This document shows, in pieces, positions 1-7,126 of a DNA stretch of 17,236 bases. Origin of the DNA: JAVBPB01 sp031549965. GTDB taxonomy: Bacteria; Bacillota; Clostridia; Lachnospirales; Lachnospiraceae. Under the pieces are notes generated by a model. That model was not told the origin of the DNA. It made no database searches and worked only from the letters and a program-made list of their open reading frames with translations. A program made the position numbers and the translations under genes. Numbering within the stretch: position 1 is the first letter of the stretch; each line of letters opens with the position of its first letter. Location of the stretch: assembly GCA_031549965.1 (NCBI GenBank), contig JAVBPB010000054.1, positions 1 to 17,236 of the forward strand. The letters run 5' to 3'.

Positions 1-4
1 ACAC

Positions 5-92
5 CGGCCTCCGAAGCGTGTCTTTTTGTCCAAGACTTTGCATACCAAAGCCTTGTAAAAAACATGCTGAAGGCGGGTAAGGCAAACAATTG
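5..92 (+). repeat. Element A, copy 1 (left side cut by window edge)
   Basis: This is the first of three copies of a dispersed imperfect palindrome. Shared landmarks are CGGCC near the left end, GAAGCG, an AAGACTTTG / CAAAGCCTTG hairpin pair in the middle, a CATGCTGA block, and GTAAGGCAAACAATTG at the right end. It aligns along its whole length with 17074-17160 and more loosely with 234-315. Only four bases of its left flank are in the window. No transposase or other coding capacity is seen, so it behaves like a small non-autonomous repeat or a REP-like intergenic palindrome. The family name is mine. Confidence 0.75.
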
Positions 93-145
93 TATATATA
101 TACGCCTATCATCATCTAAAAAATTAATCCACTTTCTTAAAATGA

Positions 146-163
146 CTTTTCCAGTGGCCTTAC
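146..163 (+). repeat. Half copy of element C next to element A copy 1
   Basis: The stretch GACTTTTCCAGTGGCC resembles the right half of the element C hairpins at 2168-2201 and 10065-10114 (GGACTTTTTCAGTGACC and GGCTTTTCAGTGACC). A CCACT at about 130 could pair with AGTGG here. The same arrangement, element A followed by half of element C, recurs at 349-384. The match is short, so this call is tentative. Confidence 0.35.
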
Positions 164-233
164 TCTACATTATACCTAAATACATGCATTACATATCATT
201 GTTTGAAGATGTTTTGTATTTTAATCAAGAGAA

Positions 234-315
234 CGGCCGATTAGGCGTTTATATTTTTTACAAGACTTGCAAAGGCTTGTAAAAAATATGCCGAGGGAGG
301 GTAAGGCAAACAATT
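234..315 (+). repeat. Element A, copy 2
   Basis: Second copy of the dispersed palindrome, from CGGCCGA to GTAAGGCAAACAATT. Its centre is a perfect hairpin: the 14-base arm at 251-264 (ATATTTTTTACAAG) pairs exactly with 276-289 across an 11-base loop. Outside the hairpin, the landmarks CGGCCG, GCG, GCCGAGGGAGG and GTAAGGCAAACAATT match copies 1 and 3. It lies downstream of the M18 aminopeptidase gene, which is on the minus strand and ends at 433. It could therefore also act as a terminator, though the sequence does not prove this. Confidence 0.75.
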
Positions 316-348
316 AAATAATTATACAACTGTATTCATCTAAAAAAT

Positions 349-384
349 TTGAAAGACTAAATCAAGAACTTTTCCAGTGCTCTC
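349..384 (+). repeat. Half copy of element C
   Basis: TTGAAAGACTAAATCAAG followed by AACTTTTCCAGTGCTCTC matches the loop and right arm of the complete element C at 10065-10114 (TTGAAAGACTAATTCAAG, then GCTTTTCAGTGACC). The left arm is absent and its place is taken by the right flank of element A copy 2. It sits about 50 bases beyond the stop codon of the M18 aminopeptidase gene. Confidence 0.55.
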
Positions 385-432
385 AAAACATGATAGGCTA
401 TACTGATATCAAAGTCATTTTAATCTCAAAAA

Positions 433-1722
433 TCAGTTCTCATAAAATTGCAAAAAAGCTTTTATTGTATTTTCATTATCGTGAATACATCCAAATTCCC
501 TTATAGAATGCATGGCAAGTATTGGGATTCCAACATCTACTGTAGGAATTGATGATAGACTTGACATAGCTGGACCTATTGTGGAACCGCCTATTATGTC
601 TGAACGGTTTACGTATTTTTGATATGGAATATTTTCGCTTTTGCACATATTTATAAAGTTTGCAGCTGTTTTTGCATTTGTGCTGTATTTTTGTGCAGCA
701 GAATATTTAATTGCTAAGCCCTTTCCCATTATTGGACGGTTGGTTATGTCATGTTTGTCTCCATAGTTTGGATGAACGGCGTGAGCACAGTCGGCTGATA
801 ATGCCATTGAGTTTGCAAAGGCTATTTGGGTTTCTTCAAAATTTAAATTTAAGGTGTGGCATATTCGTTTTAGGATGTTCGTTAGGTAAGAGGAATTGGC
901 TCCTTCACTTGTGGCACTTCCTATTTCTTCATTGTCAAATGCTGCAAATACTTTTGTTAAGTTGACTTTTTTTGAGTTTGTTATGCTGTATAAGCCAGCG
1001 TATGTCATCCAAAGGTTGTCTAGTCTTGAGGCTGATATAAATTCATCTTCCATTCCCATTATGCATCCTTTTTCAAATTCATAGAGGAATAAGTCATAGT
1101 CGATTATTGAGGATTTTTCTATATTTAATTGACTGCTAAGAAGGTTTAGAAGATAATCCTGTTTTTCTGTATTTGGGGACGTAAAACTTAGGATTGGTAA
1201 AACATCTATTTGCTTGTTGAATTTATAGCCTTCATTTATATCTCTGTTAAAATGAATACAAAGATTTGGAATCATTAGTATTGGTTTATTTATATTAATA
1301 AATCTTTCCTTACAGATTTTGTCTTCATAAATTATGACTCTTCCAGCTATGGAAAGTGGTCTGTCAAACCATGTACTTAAAATAGTACCTCCGTAACATT
1401 CTGTATTTAATTTTACATATCCATCATTAGTTACTATGGCATCTCCTGGTTTTATTTTGAAACTTGGAGAATCTGTGTGGGTTCCGATAATGCGAAATCC
1501 TTCTTTTGATAAATCCGTTCCTAGTTCAAAGGCTATTAGTGATGAATTATTTCTTCTTAGAAAATATTTTGTGCCTTTTTTTAAATTCCACTTTTCATTT
1601 TCAAATATTTCTATATATCCTGAGCTTTTTAGTATGTCTGATGAGTTATTAACTGCATGAAATGCAGTTGGGCTTTGATTTATGAAGTCTAACAATTCTG
1701 TAGTAAGTTTTGCGTTTATCAT
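433..1722 (-). CDS. apeB: M18-family aminopeptidase
   Basis: A 429-residue cytoplasmic zinc exopeptidase of the aspartyl aminopeptidase (M18) family, which removes N-terminal residues from peptides in protein turnover. The family's metal-binding and catalytic motifs appear in order: GTHTDSP with His82 and Asp84, SRLDNL with Asp235, FDNEEIGS with the Glu265/Glu266 pair, SADCAHAVHPNY with Asp311, and a C-terminal AMHSIRE with His404. No signal peptide is visible, and the length is normal for the bacterial family. The ATG at 1722 is preceded by AGGAG at an 11-base spacing. The gene stands alone, diverging from the GntR operon and bounded on both sides by palindromic repeats. Family assignment is firm; substrate preference and the exact gene symbol are inferred. 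Confidence 0.93.
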   Translation of the reverse strand: MINAKLTTELLDFINQSPTAFHAVNNSSDILKSSGYIEIFENEKWNLKKGTKYFLRRNNSSLIAFELGTDLSKEGFRIIGTHTDSPSFKIKPGDAIVTNDGYVKLNTECYGGTILSTWFDRPLSIAGRVIIYEDKICKERFININKPILMIPNLCIHFNRDINEGYKFNKQIDVLPILSFTSPNTEKQDYLLNLLSSQLNIEKSSIIDYDLFLYEFEKGCIMGMEDEFISASRLDNLWMTYAGLYSITNSKKVNLTKVFAAFDNEEIGSATSEGANSSYLTNILKRICHTLNLNFEETQIAFANSMALSADCAHAVHPNYGDKHDITNRPIMGKGLAIKYSAAQKYSTNAKTAANFINMCKSENIPYQKYVNRSDIIGGSTIGPAMSSLSSIPTVDVGIPILAMHSIREFGCIHDNENTIKAFLQFYEN

Positions 1723-1812
1723 GTTATGATATGCTCCTGTCTAAATTAATTTTATATATTTAGTACGTGAAGTAACACTTAATATATAATGCTTGGCGGA
1801 TTAATGCTCTCA

Positions 1813-1975
1813 CTAGTACACCGTTTTGTAATTTCTTGTGCACAATTCTGAGGATATTTTTCAGAGAGTGCATGTCAAAAAACGTAGGCGTAGCGGGCTA
1901 CGCCGAGACTTTTTGGCATGTGCTATCTGGAAAATAGACCAGAATTTTGCATAAGAAATTACAAAATGGGGTACT
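1813..1975. repeat. Element B, complete 163-bp near-perfect palindrome
   Basis: The two halves mirror each other around about 1895. The outer arms 1813-1850 and 1938-1975 pair over 38 bases with four mismatches, two of which become G-U pairs in RNA. The inner arms around 1870-1884 and 1906-1920 (GCATGTCAAAAA / TTTTTGGCATGT) also pair. The apex is GGCGTAG-CGGG-CTACGCC. The right two thirds recur almost unchanged at 7010-7112. No coding sequence is present. It lies in the divergent gap between the aminopeptidase gene and the GntR operon. This is a MITE-like or REP-like intergenic element; the name is mine. Confidence 0.85.
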
Positions 1976-2167
1976 AGATGTAGGTGGCAGAGTAACCTTA
2001 TTCTGGCACGATGTTTTTTAAATGTTATCTACATACATTATACACTTTTTTATTTATGTGTAAAGCTATATATATGTTTAAAGTTTTCCCTCTATTGTTA
2101 AAATCTATAATGATTTTGTAATTGATATTTAACTGTAATTTAGCTATAAAATAAAATGAACATTTTA

Positions 2168-2201
2168 GAGGTAACTGAACAAGGACTTTTTCAGTGACCT
2201 C
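2168..2201 (+). repeat. Element C hairpin upstream of the GntR operon
   Basis: GAGGTAACTGAA at 2168-2179 pairs with TTCAGTGACCTC at 2190-2201 with a single mismatch and a 10-base loop. The same arm sequence occurs at 10065-10114 and, in part, at 349-384. It ends only ten bases before the -35 box of the GntR operon. It could block readthrough from upstream or be an inert repeat. Confidence 0.6.
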
Positions 2202-2210
2202 AAATTTTAC

Positions 2211-2239
2211 TTGACAATTTCTTTGTACTATTGTATTAT
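2211..2239 (+). promoter_or_regulatory. Sigma-A type promoter of the GntR-ABC operon
   Basis: TTGACA at 2211-2216 is a perfect -35 box. It is followed by exactly 17 bases and then TATTAT at 2234-2239 as the -10 box. The start of transcription would fall near 2246, giving a leader of about 70 bases before the first gene. It overlaps the inverted repeat at 2222-2261. Confidence 0.8.
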
Positions 2240-2261
2240 TTAATTAATACAATAGTACAAA
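2222..2261 (+). promoter_or_regulatory. Probable operator: perfect 17-bp inverted repeat over the -10 box
   Basis: TTTGTACTATTGTATTA (2222-2238) is repeated exactly in inverted orientation at 2245-2261 across a six-base TTTAAT spacer. It covers the promoter's spacer, the -10 box and the likely transcription start. It contains GTAC near each outer end, as described for operators of the YtrA subfamily. A dimeric GntR protein encoded 50 bases downstream is the natural ligand, so autorepression is the simplest reading. As RNA only the second half would be transcribed, which argues for a DNA site rather than an RNA hairpin. Confidence 0.75.
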
Positions 2262-2314
2262 AATAAATTAAATAAAAGAATATATCATTAACAAAAAACA
2301 GAAAGGAGATCCCC

Positions 2315-2686
2315 ATGGAGTTTGATAAAAACATACCCATACATCTGCAATTAGTGAATGAATTTAAAAGACAAATAGTCCTAAAAGAAATAAATGGAGG
2401 CGATAAAATGAAATCAGTTCGGGAACTTGCAGAAGAAATGAACGTAAATCCCAATACAATGCAAAAAGCACTGGCATCTTTAGAAACTTTAGGTCTTGTA
2501 TATACCGAAAGAACCAGTGGACGATTTGTCACAACCAATGAATCAGTTATTCAGTCAGTTAAAACTGAAATGGTAGAAGCAAAAATGAGTGAGTTTGTAC
2601 TATCTCTGACAGCTTTAGGCTTTAGAGGAAACCAAATGGTGGAATTACTTGAAAAATATCTTGAAGGAGTGGACTTTAATGAATGA
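2315..2686 (+). CDS. GntR-family repressor, YtrA subfamily
   Basis: A 123-residue DNA-binding protein. Residues about 8-75 form the winged helix-turn-helix typical of GntR proteins (IHLQLVNEFKRQI, then MKSVRELAEEMNVNPNTMQKAL, then GLVYTERTSGRFVT). Only about 45 helical residues follow. This short C-terminal part defines the YtrA subfamily, which usually controls ABC transporters induced by cell-envelope stress or peptide antibiotics. GAAAGGAG lies six bases before the ATG. The reading frame overlaps the following ABC gene by 8 bases, so the two are translationally coupled. The perfect operator over its own promoter suggests autorepression. The inducer cannot be told from the sequence. Confidence 0.92.
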   Translation: MEFDKNIPIHLQLVNEFKRQIVLKEINGGDKMKSVRELAEEMNVNPNTMQKALASLETLGLVYTERTSGRFVTTNESVIQSVKTEMVEAKMSEFVLSLTALGFRGNQMVELLEKYLEGVDFNE

Positions 2687-3377
2687 AATATTATCAGTAA
2701 ATAATCTAAACAAATTTTATGGAAGCAAACAGGTATTAAAAAATGTAAACTTTCAAATATTTCCCGGGCAAATTGTAGGTTTACTTGGGCCAAATGGAAG
2801 TGGAAAAACTACTATTATTAAAATTATAAATGGATTTCTTACAGATTATTCGGGAAATGTTCTGGTTTGCAATAAAAAATTAGGGATAGAATCTAAAGAA
2901 CATATATCCTTTATGCCTGACAACAGCTATCTAAGAGCAGATTTAAAGCTTATTAACTATATTGATTTATATAATGATATGTTTAAAGATTTTAACAGAG
3001 CTAAATCCCTAGAAATGATAAAGGCACTTAAATTAGATGAAAATGTTCTTATTAGAACCTTATCAAAGGGTATGTGCGAAAAATTTCAGCTTATACTTAC
3101 AATGGCAAGAAAAGCAAACCTATATATTTTTGATGAACCAATAGCAGCCGTTGATCCTGCTTCCAGAGAATTTATATTAAATACAATTATTAAAAACTAC
3201 AGTGAAGATGGTGCAATGCTATTATCTACTCATTTAATAACTGATGTTGAACACGTATTTAATAGAGCTCTCTTTATTAAAGAAGGTAATTTATATATTG
3301 ACAAAGATGCTGATGAATTAAGAGAAGAAAGAAAAATGTCAATTGATCAAATTTTTAGGGAGGAATTCAGATGTTAA
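2679..3377 (+). CDS. ABC transporter ATP-binding protein (YtrB/BcrA-like)
   Basis: A 232-residue ATPase that would power the membrane protein encoded next. Visible motifs are Walker A GPNGSGKTT at 37-45, signature LSKGM at 128-132, Walker B LYIFDEP at 148-154, the D-loop AAVDP, and the switch His185 in STH. The Q-loop position reads FMPDN, as is common in ABC-2 type exporters of this kind. I chose the ATG at 2679, not one 30 bases upstream. It gives the usual MNEILSVNNLNKFYG beginning, AAGGAG lies nine bases before it, and it overlaps the GntR stop (ATGAATGA). The gene overlaps the permease gene by seven bases. The transported substrate is unknown. Confidence 0.93.
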   Translation: MNEILSVNNLNKFYGSKQVLKNVNFQIFPGQIVGLLGPNGSGKTTIIKIINGFLTDYSGNVLVCNKKLGIESKEHISFMPDNSYLRADLKLINYIDLYNDMFKDFNRAKSLEMIKALKLDENVLIRTLSKGMCEKFQLILTMARKANLYIFDEPIAAVDPASREFILNTIIKNYSEDGAMLLSTHLITDVEHVFNRALFIKEGNLYIDKDADELREERKMSIDQIFREEFRC

Positions 3378-4153
3378 CTAAATTAATGAAATATGATTTT
3401 ATAATAAGTTATAAAAAATATATAATTATGACCCTTGTGCTTTTAGCTTCACTTGCTACTGCAATTTTTGCTGAGATAATAGATGTTAACTGGCTAAAGC
3501 AATTTTCATTTTTTATTAGTATATTGGTGATTATTGTATACTTAACATTATACATTATAGTTTCGATCATAAATGGTTATTCACAAATGAGTGGTAAAGA
3601 AAGCTATTTAACCTATATGTTCCCTGTATCACCACAAAAACTTGTATTTTCTAAAATTTTAATGGCACTTCTATGGGGATTTTATATTTTAATAACTTGT
3701 ATTATCTTTTGGTTCATTTATGGAAAAATTAATGCTGATATTGCAAAACTTTTTTCTAATATTAAAGATATAATTACTAATGAATTAGGCACAAGTGTTT
3801 ATTTGCTGTCTTTTTATTTAATAAGTTTTTTCATACTTCAAATATTTATTATTTGTTTTTGGATTTGCATTACTTCATTACCAACACTTAGAAATAAAAA
3901 TTTAGGTCTTCCTGTTGCAATTATAGGAGGATATGTTGGTAATCAGCTTATTGGTCTTCTTTTATTTGGACTATGGATTGTTTACTGCCTAATATTTAAA
4001 AATATATTTATCTTTAATTTAGAATCTAATTCAGAACAATTTTTAGAGTTATTTAAATCTTTCCAAATTATTGGTAGCATACTTTCAATTCTTCTATGTA
4101 TTGTATTTTACTATTTTTCGGTAAAAATAGTTGAAAAGAATCATACAATTTAG
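3371..4153 (+). CDS. ABC-2 type transporter permease
   Basis: A 260-residue integral membrane protein with about six hydrophobic segments (near residues 17-37, 46-69, 97-118, 142-165, 178-209 and 232-252) and little else. It has no signature that names a substrate. GGAGG lies seven bases before the ATG, which overlaps the end of the ATPase gene. The pair, under a YtrA-type regulator, resembles clostridial envelope-stress or bacteriocin-resistance ABC systems. That role is inferred from context only. The motif SGKESYLTYMFPVSPQKLVFSKI after the second helix is the kind of cytoplasmic loop seen in ABC-2 permeases. Confidence 0.85.
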   Translation: MLTKLMKYDFIISYKKYIIMTLVLLASLATAIFAEIIDVNWLKQFSFFISILVIIVYLTLYIIVSIINGYSQMSGKESYLTYMFPVSPQKLVFSKILMALLWGFYILITCIIFWFIYGKINADIAKLFSNIKDIITNELGTSVYLLSFYLISFFILQIFIICFWICITSLPTLRNKNLGLPVAIIGGYVGNQLIGLLLFGLWIVYCLIFKNIFIFNLESNSEQFLELFKSFQIIGSILSILLCIVFYYFSVKIVEKNHTI

Positions 4154-4165
4154 ACTTTCATAGTG

Positions 4166-4200
4166 GATGCTTTGTCTTTAAAATTAAAAGGCAAAGCATC
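4166..4200. terminator. Stem-loop between convergent genes
   Basis: GATGCTTTGTCTTT (4166-4179) pairs with AAAGGCAAAGCATC (4187-4200) over 14 base pairs including one G-T pair, with a seven-base A/T loop. It lies between the stop of the permease gene (4153, plus) and the stop of the fusion gene (4215, minus), so it could serve both. Neither side has a clear T tract, so efficiency as an intrinsic terminator is uncertain. Confidence 0.65.
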
Positions 4201-4214
4201 AATGGTTATTGTGT

Positions 4215-6854
4215 TTAATCTTCATTCTTTATTATTTCTTCAAATTGTTGCTTTCCTTCTGGAGATAGTCCATCAATTAAATAATTGCGTTTTATTTTAT
4301 TTTTTTCTTCAAAATCATTTCTTAATTTTTCATTTTCTCTGTTAATTTCTTCCCATAATTCTCTTGCTGACAGTAATAAAGAGCCTGCTCCCCTTATTAT
4401 TATTTGCTGCAAGCCATCTGATGTGGCCACTGTAATACGGTATTTTTTCTGATTTTCATATGAAAATCTCTCAATATATTGATCTGCTGTCTGTGACTCC
4501 TTTGTAAATACTACATGAATGTTTTGATATTCAATTATTGCTTCTTTATTACCTTGAACCCTGTAAGCATCAAAAACAACTATAATATGATTCTTTTTGA
4601 TTCCTTGATAGTTGGTTAGTATATCAAGTAATTTATTTCTTGCACTGTCCATATTAGATTCTGCAAGTTCTTTTAAAACAGGCCATGAATAAATAATGTT
4701 ATAGCCATCTACAAGAAGGTAATCATCTTTTACTTCTTGAGTTTTATAATGTATAGTTGTTTCATAGTAACTTTCCCTTGCCGTTTTTTGCTTTTTCCAT
4801 ATTGACTTTCTGCCTTGATTAGCATAGAATGTGCTATTTATAATATTATCAATTTCTTCTAGGCTAATACTTTGCTCTTGTGAGTGATGACCTTGGTTTT
4901 GAACTGTTTCTTCTACAATTTCTCTGGTTTTAAGATAACTTTCAATATGCATATGTTTTTTTACTTCGTTCCAGTTTACTAAAAATCCAGTGCCATGCTG
5001 GCAAAATACTGAGCCTGTTGGATTTTCTACATCTCTTTCAGAATCATAATCTATATTTTTTATTACTTCCTCTTGATTGTGGCATGGTTCGTACCCTTTA
5101 AGACTACAAAATAATCTACCCAGATCTTTGGTATATGCCGCTACTTCTTTTTGGTAATTTCTCATAGTAATAACAGGAGCACTTCCAACTAAAACTGCTA
5201 TTTCTCCATTTGTATGGGATATTTGGCAGCTGCCATGCATTTTTTCAATATCTGTCATAGCTCTTCCAACCATTTTTTCTGGAAGCTCTAATGTAAAAGT
5301 ATAATATGGCTCAAGTAATATTGAATCTGCTTCTTTTAATCCCTGACGTACACCACGGTAAACCGCTTCTCTAAAGTCTCCGCCTTGTGTATGTTTATTG
5401 TGAGCTTTTCCTGCTACCAAGGTTATCTTTATATCAGTAATTGCTGAACCAGTTAATACTCCTTTGTGAACCTTTTCCTCTAAATGGGTTAATATAAGTC
5501 TCTGCCAACTTTTTGCCAGATTATCTTCACTGCATTTTACTTCAAATGAAAGACCACTTCCTGCCTTCTTTGGTTCTAATAATAAATGCACCTCTGCATA
5601 GTGTCTTAGAGGCTCAAAATGCCCCACACCTTCCACTATATTAGCAATAGTTTCTTTGTATACTATCCTTCCTTCATCAAATGTAACCAAAACCCCAAAT
5701 CTATCTAATATAATACTTTGCAGAATTTCAATCTGTATCTCTCCCATAATTTGAACTTTGATTTCTTGTAAATGCTCATCCCATATTATGTTAAGTTCTG
5801 GCTCTTCTTCCTCAATTTCATTAAGCTTTGGAATCATAACTCTTTCATCCATCCCTTCAGGAAGTATTATGGTATATGAAAGTACTGGTTCCAATACTCT
5901 CGTAATTGGAGTCTTGTCCACCCCCAGTCCTTCTCCGGGTCTTGATTTAGTTAATCCGGTTACTGTACATATAGAACCTGCTTCTACTTCATTTACAGAT
6001 TGAAATTTTTCTCCTGAGTATAAGCGGATTTGATTAACTTTTTCTTCCCAGACTCCATTAGTCAGCATATCCTTAACTTTAAGCTTTCCTCCTGTAATTT
6101 TCATATGAGTAAGACGATTTCCCTGCTGGTCTCTGGTTATCTTAAATATTTTTGCTCCAAATTCTTCATTATATTGTGGTATAATTGTATATTTTTCTAT
6201 ACCCTTCATAAACGCCTCTATCCCCTCTAATTTTAGAGCAGAGGCAAAATAATACGGATATAATTTTCGTTCCTTAATTGCTTTCTTGATTTTTTCGCCA
6301 TCAATAGTGCCTTTTTCAAGATATTCTTCCATCAAACTTTCATTACACATGGCAAGTTGATCATAAAAGTTATCATTCCATGTTTGTCCAAAGTCAACAC
6401 ATCTAAAGTCTAACTGTTTTTTTAACTCTTCTGTCAGTTTATTTTTATCTGTACCGCTTTGATCCATTTTATTTACTAATAAAAATACTGGAATTTGATA
6501 AATGTTTAGAAGGCTCCATAATGTTTTTGTATGACCCTGTATTCCGTCAGAACCACTAATAACTAAAATAGCGTAGTCCAGTATTTTTAACGTTCTTTCC
6601 ATTTCGGCTGAAAAATCTACGTGACCCGGTGTATCCAACAAGGTTATCTGTATGTTTCCAATATCAAATATGGCTTGTTTTGAAAAAATGGTGATTCCTC
6701 TTGCTCTCTCTAATTCATAATTATCTAAATAAGCATCTTTTTTGTCTACACGACCTAATTTGTTTAATTTTCCAGTTAAGTAGAGCATGCTTTCTGATAA
6801 TGTGGTCTTTCCAGCATCTACGTGGGCTAATATTCCAATTGCTAATTTTTTCAT
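4215..6854 (-). CDS. TetM/EF-G-like ribosomal GTPase fused to a Rae1/YacP (NYN) endoribonuclease domain
   Basis: The protein has 879 residues in two parts. Residues 1-600 match the TetM/TetO and EF-G architecture: G1 AHVDAGKTTL (10-19), switch Thr55 in RGITI, G3 DTPGHVDF (74-81), G4 NKMD (128-131), G5 SAL (205-207), then domains II-V. The domain IV tip reads HNKHTQGGDF, not TetM's SPVSTPADF, so tetracycline rescue is doubtful. After a polar linker, residues 708-845 match YacP/Rae1, with LLVDGYN, VVFDAY, TKESQTADQ and ATSD supplying Asp716, 762, 791 and 813. B. subtilis Rae1 cuts mRNA in the ribosomal A site. I chose the ATG at 6854; upstream in-frame TTG and ATG codons lie within the -10 box. 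Ribosome binding is inferred from family; the fused function is unproven. Confidence 0.92.
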   Translation of the reverse strand: MKKLAIGILAHVDAGKTTLSESMLYLTGKLNKLGRVDKKDAYLDNYELERARGITIFSKQAIFDIGNIQITLLDTPGHVDFSAEMERTLKILDYAILVISGSDGIQGHTKTLWSLLNIYQIPVFLLVNKMDQSGTDKNKLTEELKKQLDFRCVDFGQTWNDNFYDQLAMCNESLMEEYLEKGTIDGEKIKKAIKERKLYPYYFASALKLEGIEAFMKGIEKYTIIPQYNEEFGAKIFKITRDQQGNRLTHMKITGGKLKVKDMLTNGVWEEKVNQIRLYSGEKFQSVNEVEAGSICTVTGLTKSRPGEGLGVDKTPITRVLEPVLSYTIILPEGMDERVMIPKLNEIEEEEPELNIIWDEHLQEIKVQIMGEIQIEILQSIILDRFGVLVTFDEGRIVYKETIANIVEGVGHFEPLRHYAEVHLLLEPKKAGSGLSFEVKCSEDNLAKSWQRLILTHLEEKVHKGVLTGSAITDIKITLVAGKAHNKHTQGGDFREAVYRGVRQGLKEADSILLEPYYTFTLELPEKMVGRAMTDIEKMHGSCQISHTNGEIAVLVGSAPVITMRNYQKEVAAYTKDLGRLFCSLKGYEPCHNQEEVIKNIDYDSERDVENPTGSVFCQHGTGFLVNWNEVKKHMHIESYLKTREIVEETVQNQGHHSQEQSISLEEIDNIINSTFYANQGRKSIWKKQKTARESYYETTIHYKTQEVKDDYLLVDGYNIIYSWPVLKELAESNMDSARNKLLDILTNYQGIKKNHIIVVFDAYRVQGNKEAIIEYQNIHVVFTKESQTADQYIERFSYENQKKYRITVATSDGLQQIIIRGAGSLLLSARELWEEINRENEKLRNDFEEKNKIKRNYLIDGLSPEGKQQFEEIIKNED

Positions 6855-6887
6855 ATATGTTACAAGTCCTTTTTTTGTTGTAATTTT

Positions 6888-6916
6888 AGAATACATCAAA
6901 AACTTGTGGGTATCAA
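6888..6916 (-). promoter_or_regulatory. Promoter of the GTPase-Rae1 fusion gene
   Basis: Read on the minus strand, TTGATA (6911-6916) is followed by 17 bases and TATTCT (6888-6893). Transcription would begin near 6881, leaving a leader of only about 26 bases that holds an AAAGGA ribosome binding site. That is too short for the transcription-attenuation leader known upstream of tet(M). The upstream in-frame TTG and ATG codons overlap or precede the -10 box, which fixes the translation start at 6854. Confidence 0.65.
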
Positions 6917-6940
6917 GTGTTTTTGTGATTTTGTTGGGAG

Positions 6941-6960
6941 GGTACGAGGAGGTACGAGGG
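6941..6960. repeat. Tandem 10-bp direct repeat upstream of the fusion gene promoter
   Basis: GGTACGAGGA is followed directly by GGTACGAGGG. The pair ends 25 bases upstream of the -35 box of the fusion gene. It could be a binding site for an activator, or chance; only two units exist. Confidence 0.4.
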
Positions 6961-7009
6961 TGACGCTTTGCTTTTTAGTTTTTTGCCCCCAAGATGTGAA
7001 TAATTAGCC

Positions 7010-7112
7010 TGTCAAAAAACGTAGGCGTAGTGGGCTACGCCGAGGCTTTTTGGCATGTGCTATCTGGAAAATAGACCAGCATTTTGCATAAGAAATTACA
7101 AAACGGGGTATA
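7010..7112. repeat. Element B, truncated copy (right two thirds)
   Basis: From TGTCAAAAAACGTAGGCG to GGGGTATAG this stretch is nearly identical to 1873-1975, differing at only a handful of bases. The apex hairpin GGCGTAG-TGGG-CTACGCC is kept, but the left 60 bases of the palindrome are missing and unrelated sequence takes their place. It begins 14 bases beyond the stop codon of the large surface protein (minus strand), so its hairpin may end that transcript. Confidence 0.85.
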
Positions 7113-7126
7113 GTTTTATTTTTTGT

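Noticed and set aside
64..282. 72-codon open frame on the plus strand
   Set aside because: It runs through two copies of element A, has no ribosome binding site and no recognisable product.
2679..3377. LSKGM signature as a sign of a broken ABC ATPase
   Set aside because: Variant signatures are common in this exporter subgroup, and Walker A, Walker B and the switch histidine are intact.
4215..6854. Calling the gene a tetracycline resistance determinant
   Set aside because: The domain IV tip residues important in TetM are not conserved, the protein carries an extra nuclease domain, and no tet(M)-type attenuation leader or mobile element is present.
6855..6899. Longer start for the GTPase-Rae1 protein
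   Set aside because: The in-frame TTG and ATG lie in or before the -10 box, while the ATG at 6854 gives the family's usual MKKLAIGILAHVDAG beginning.
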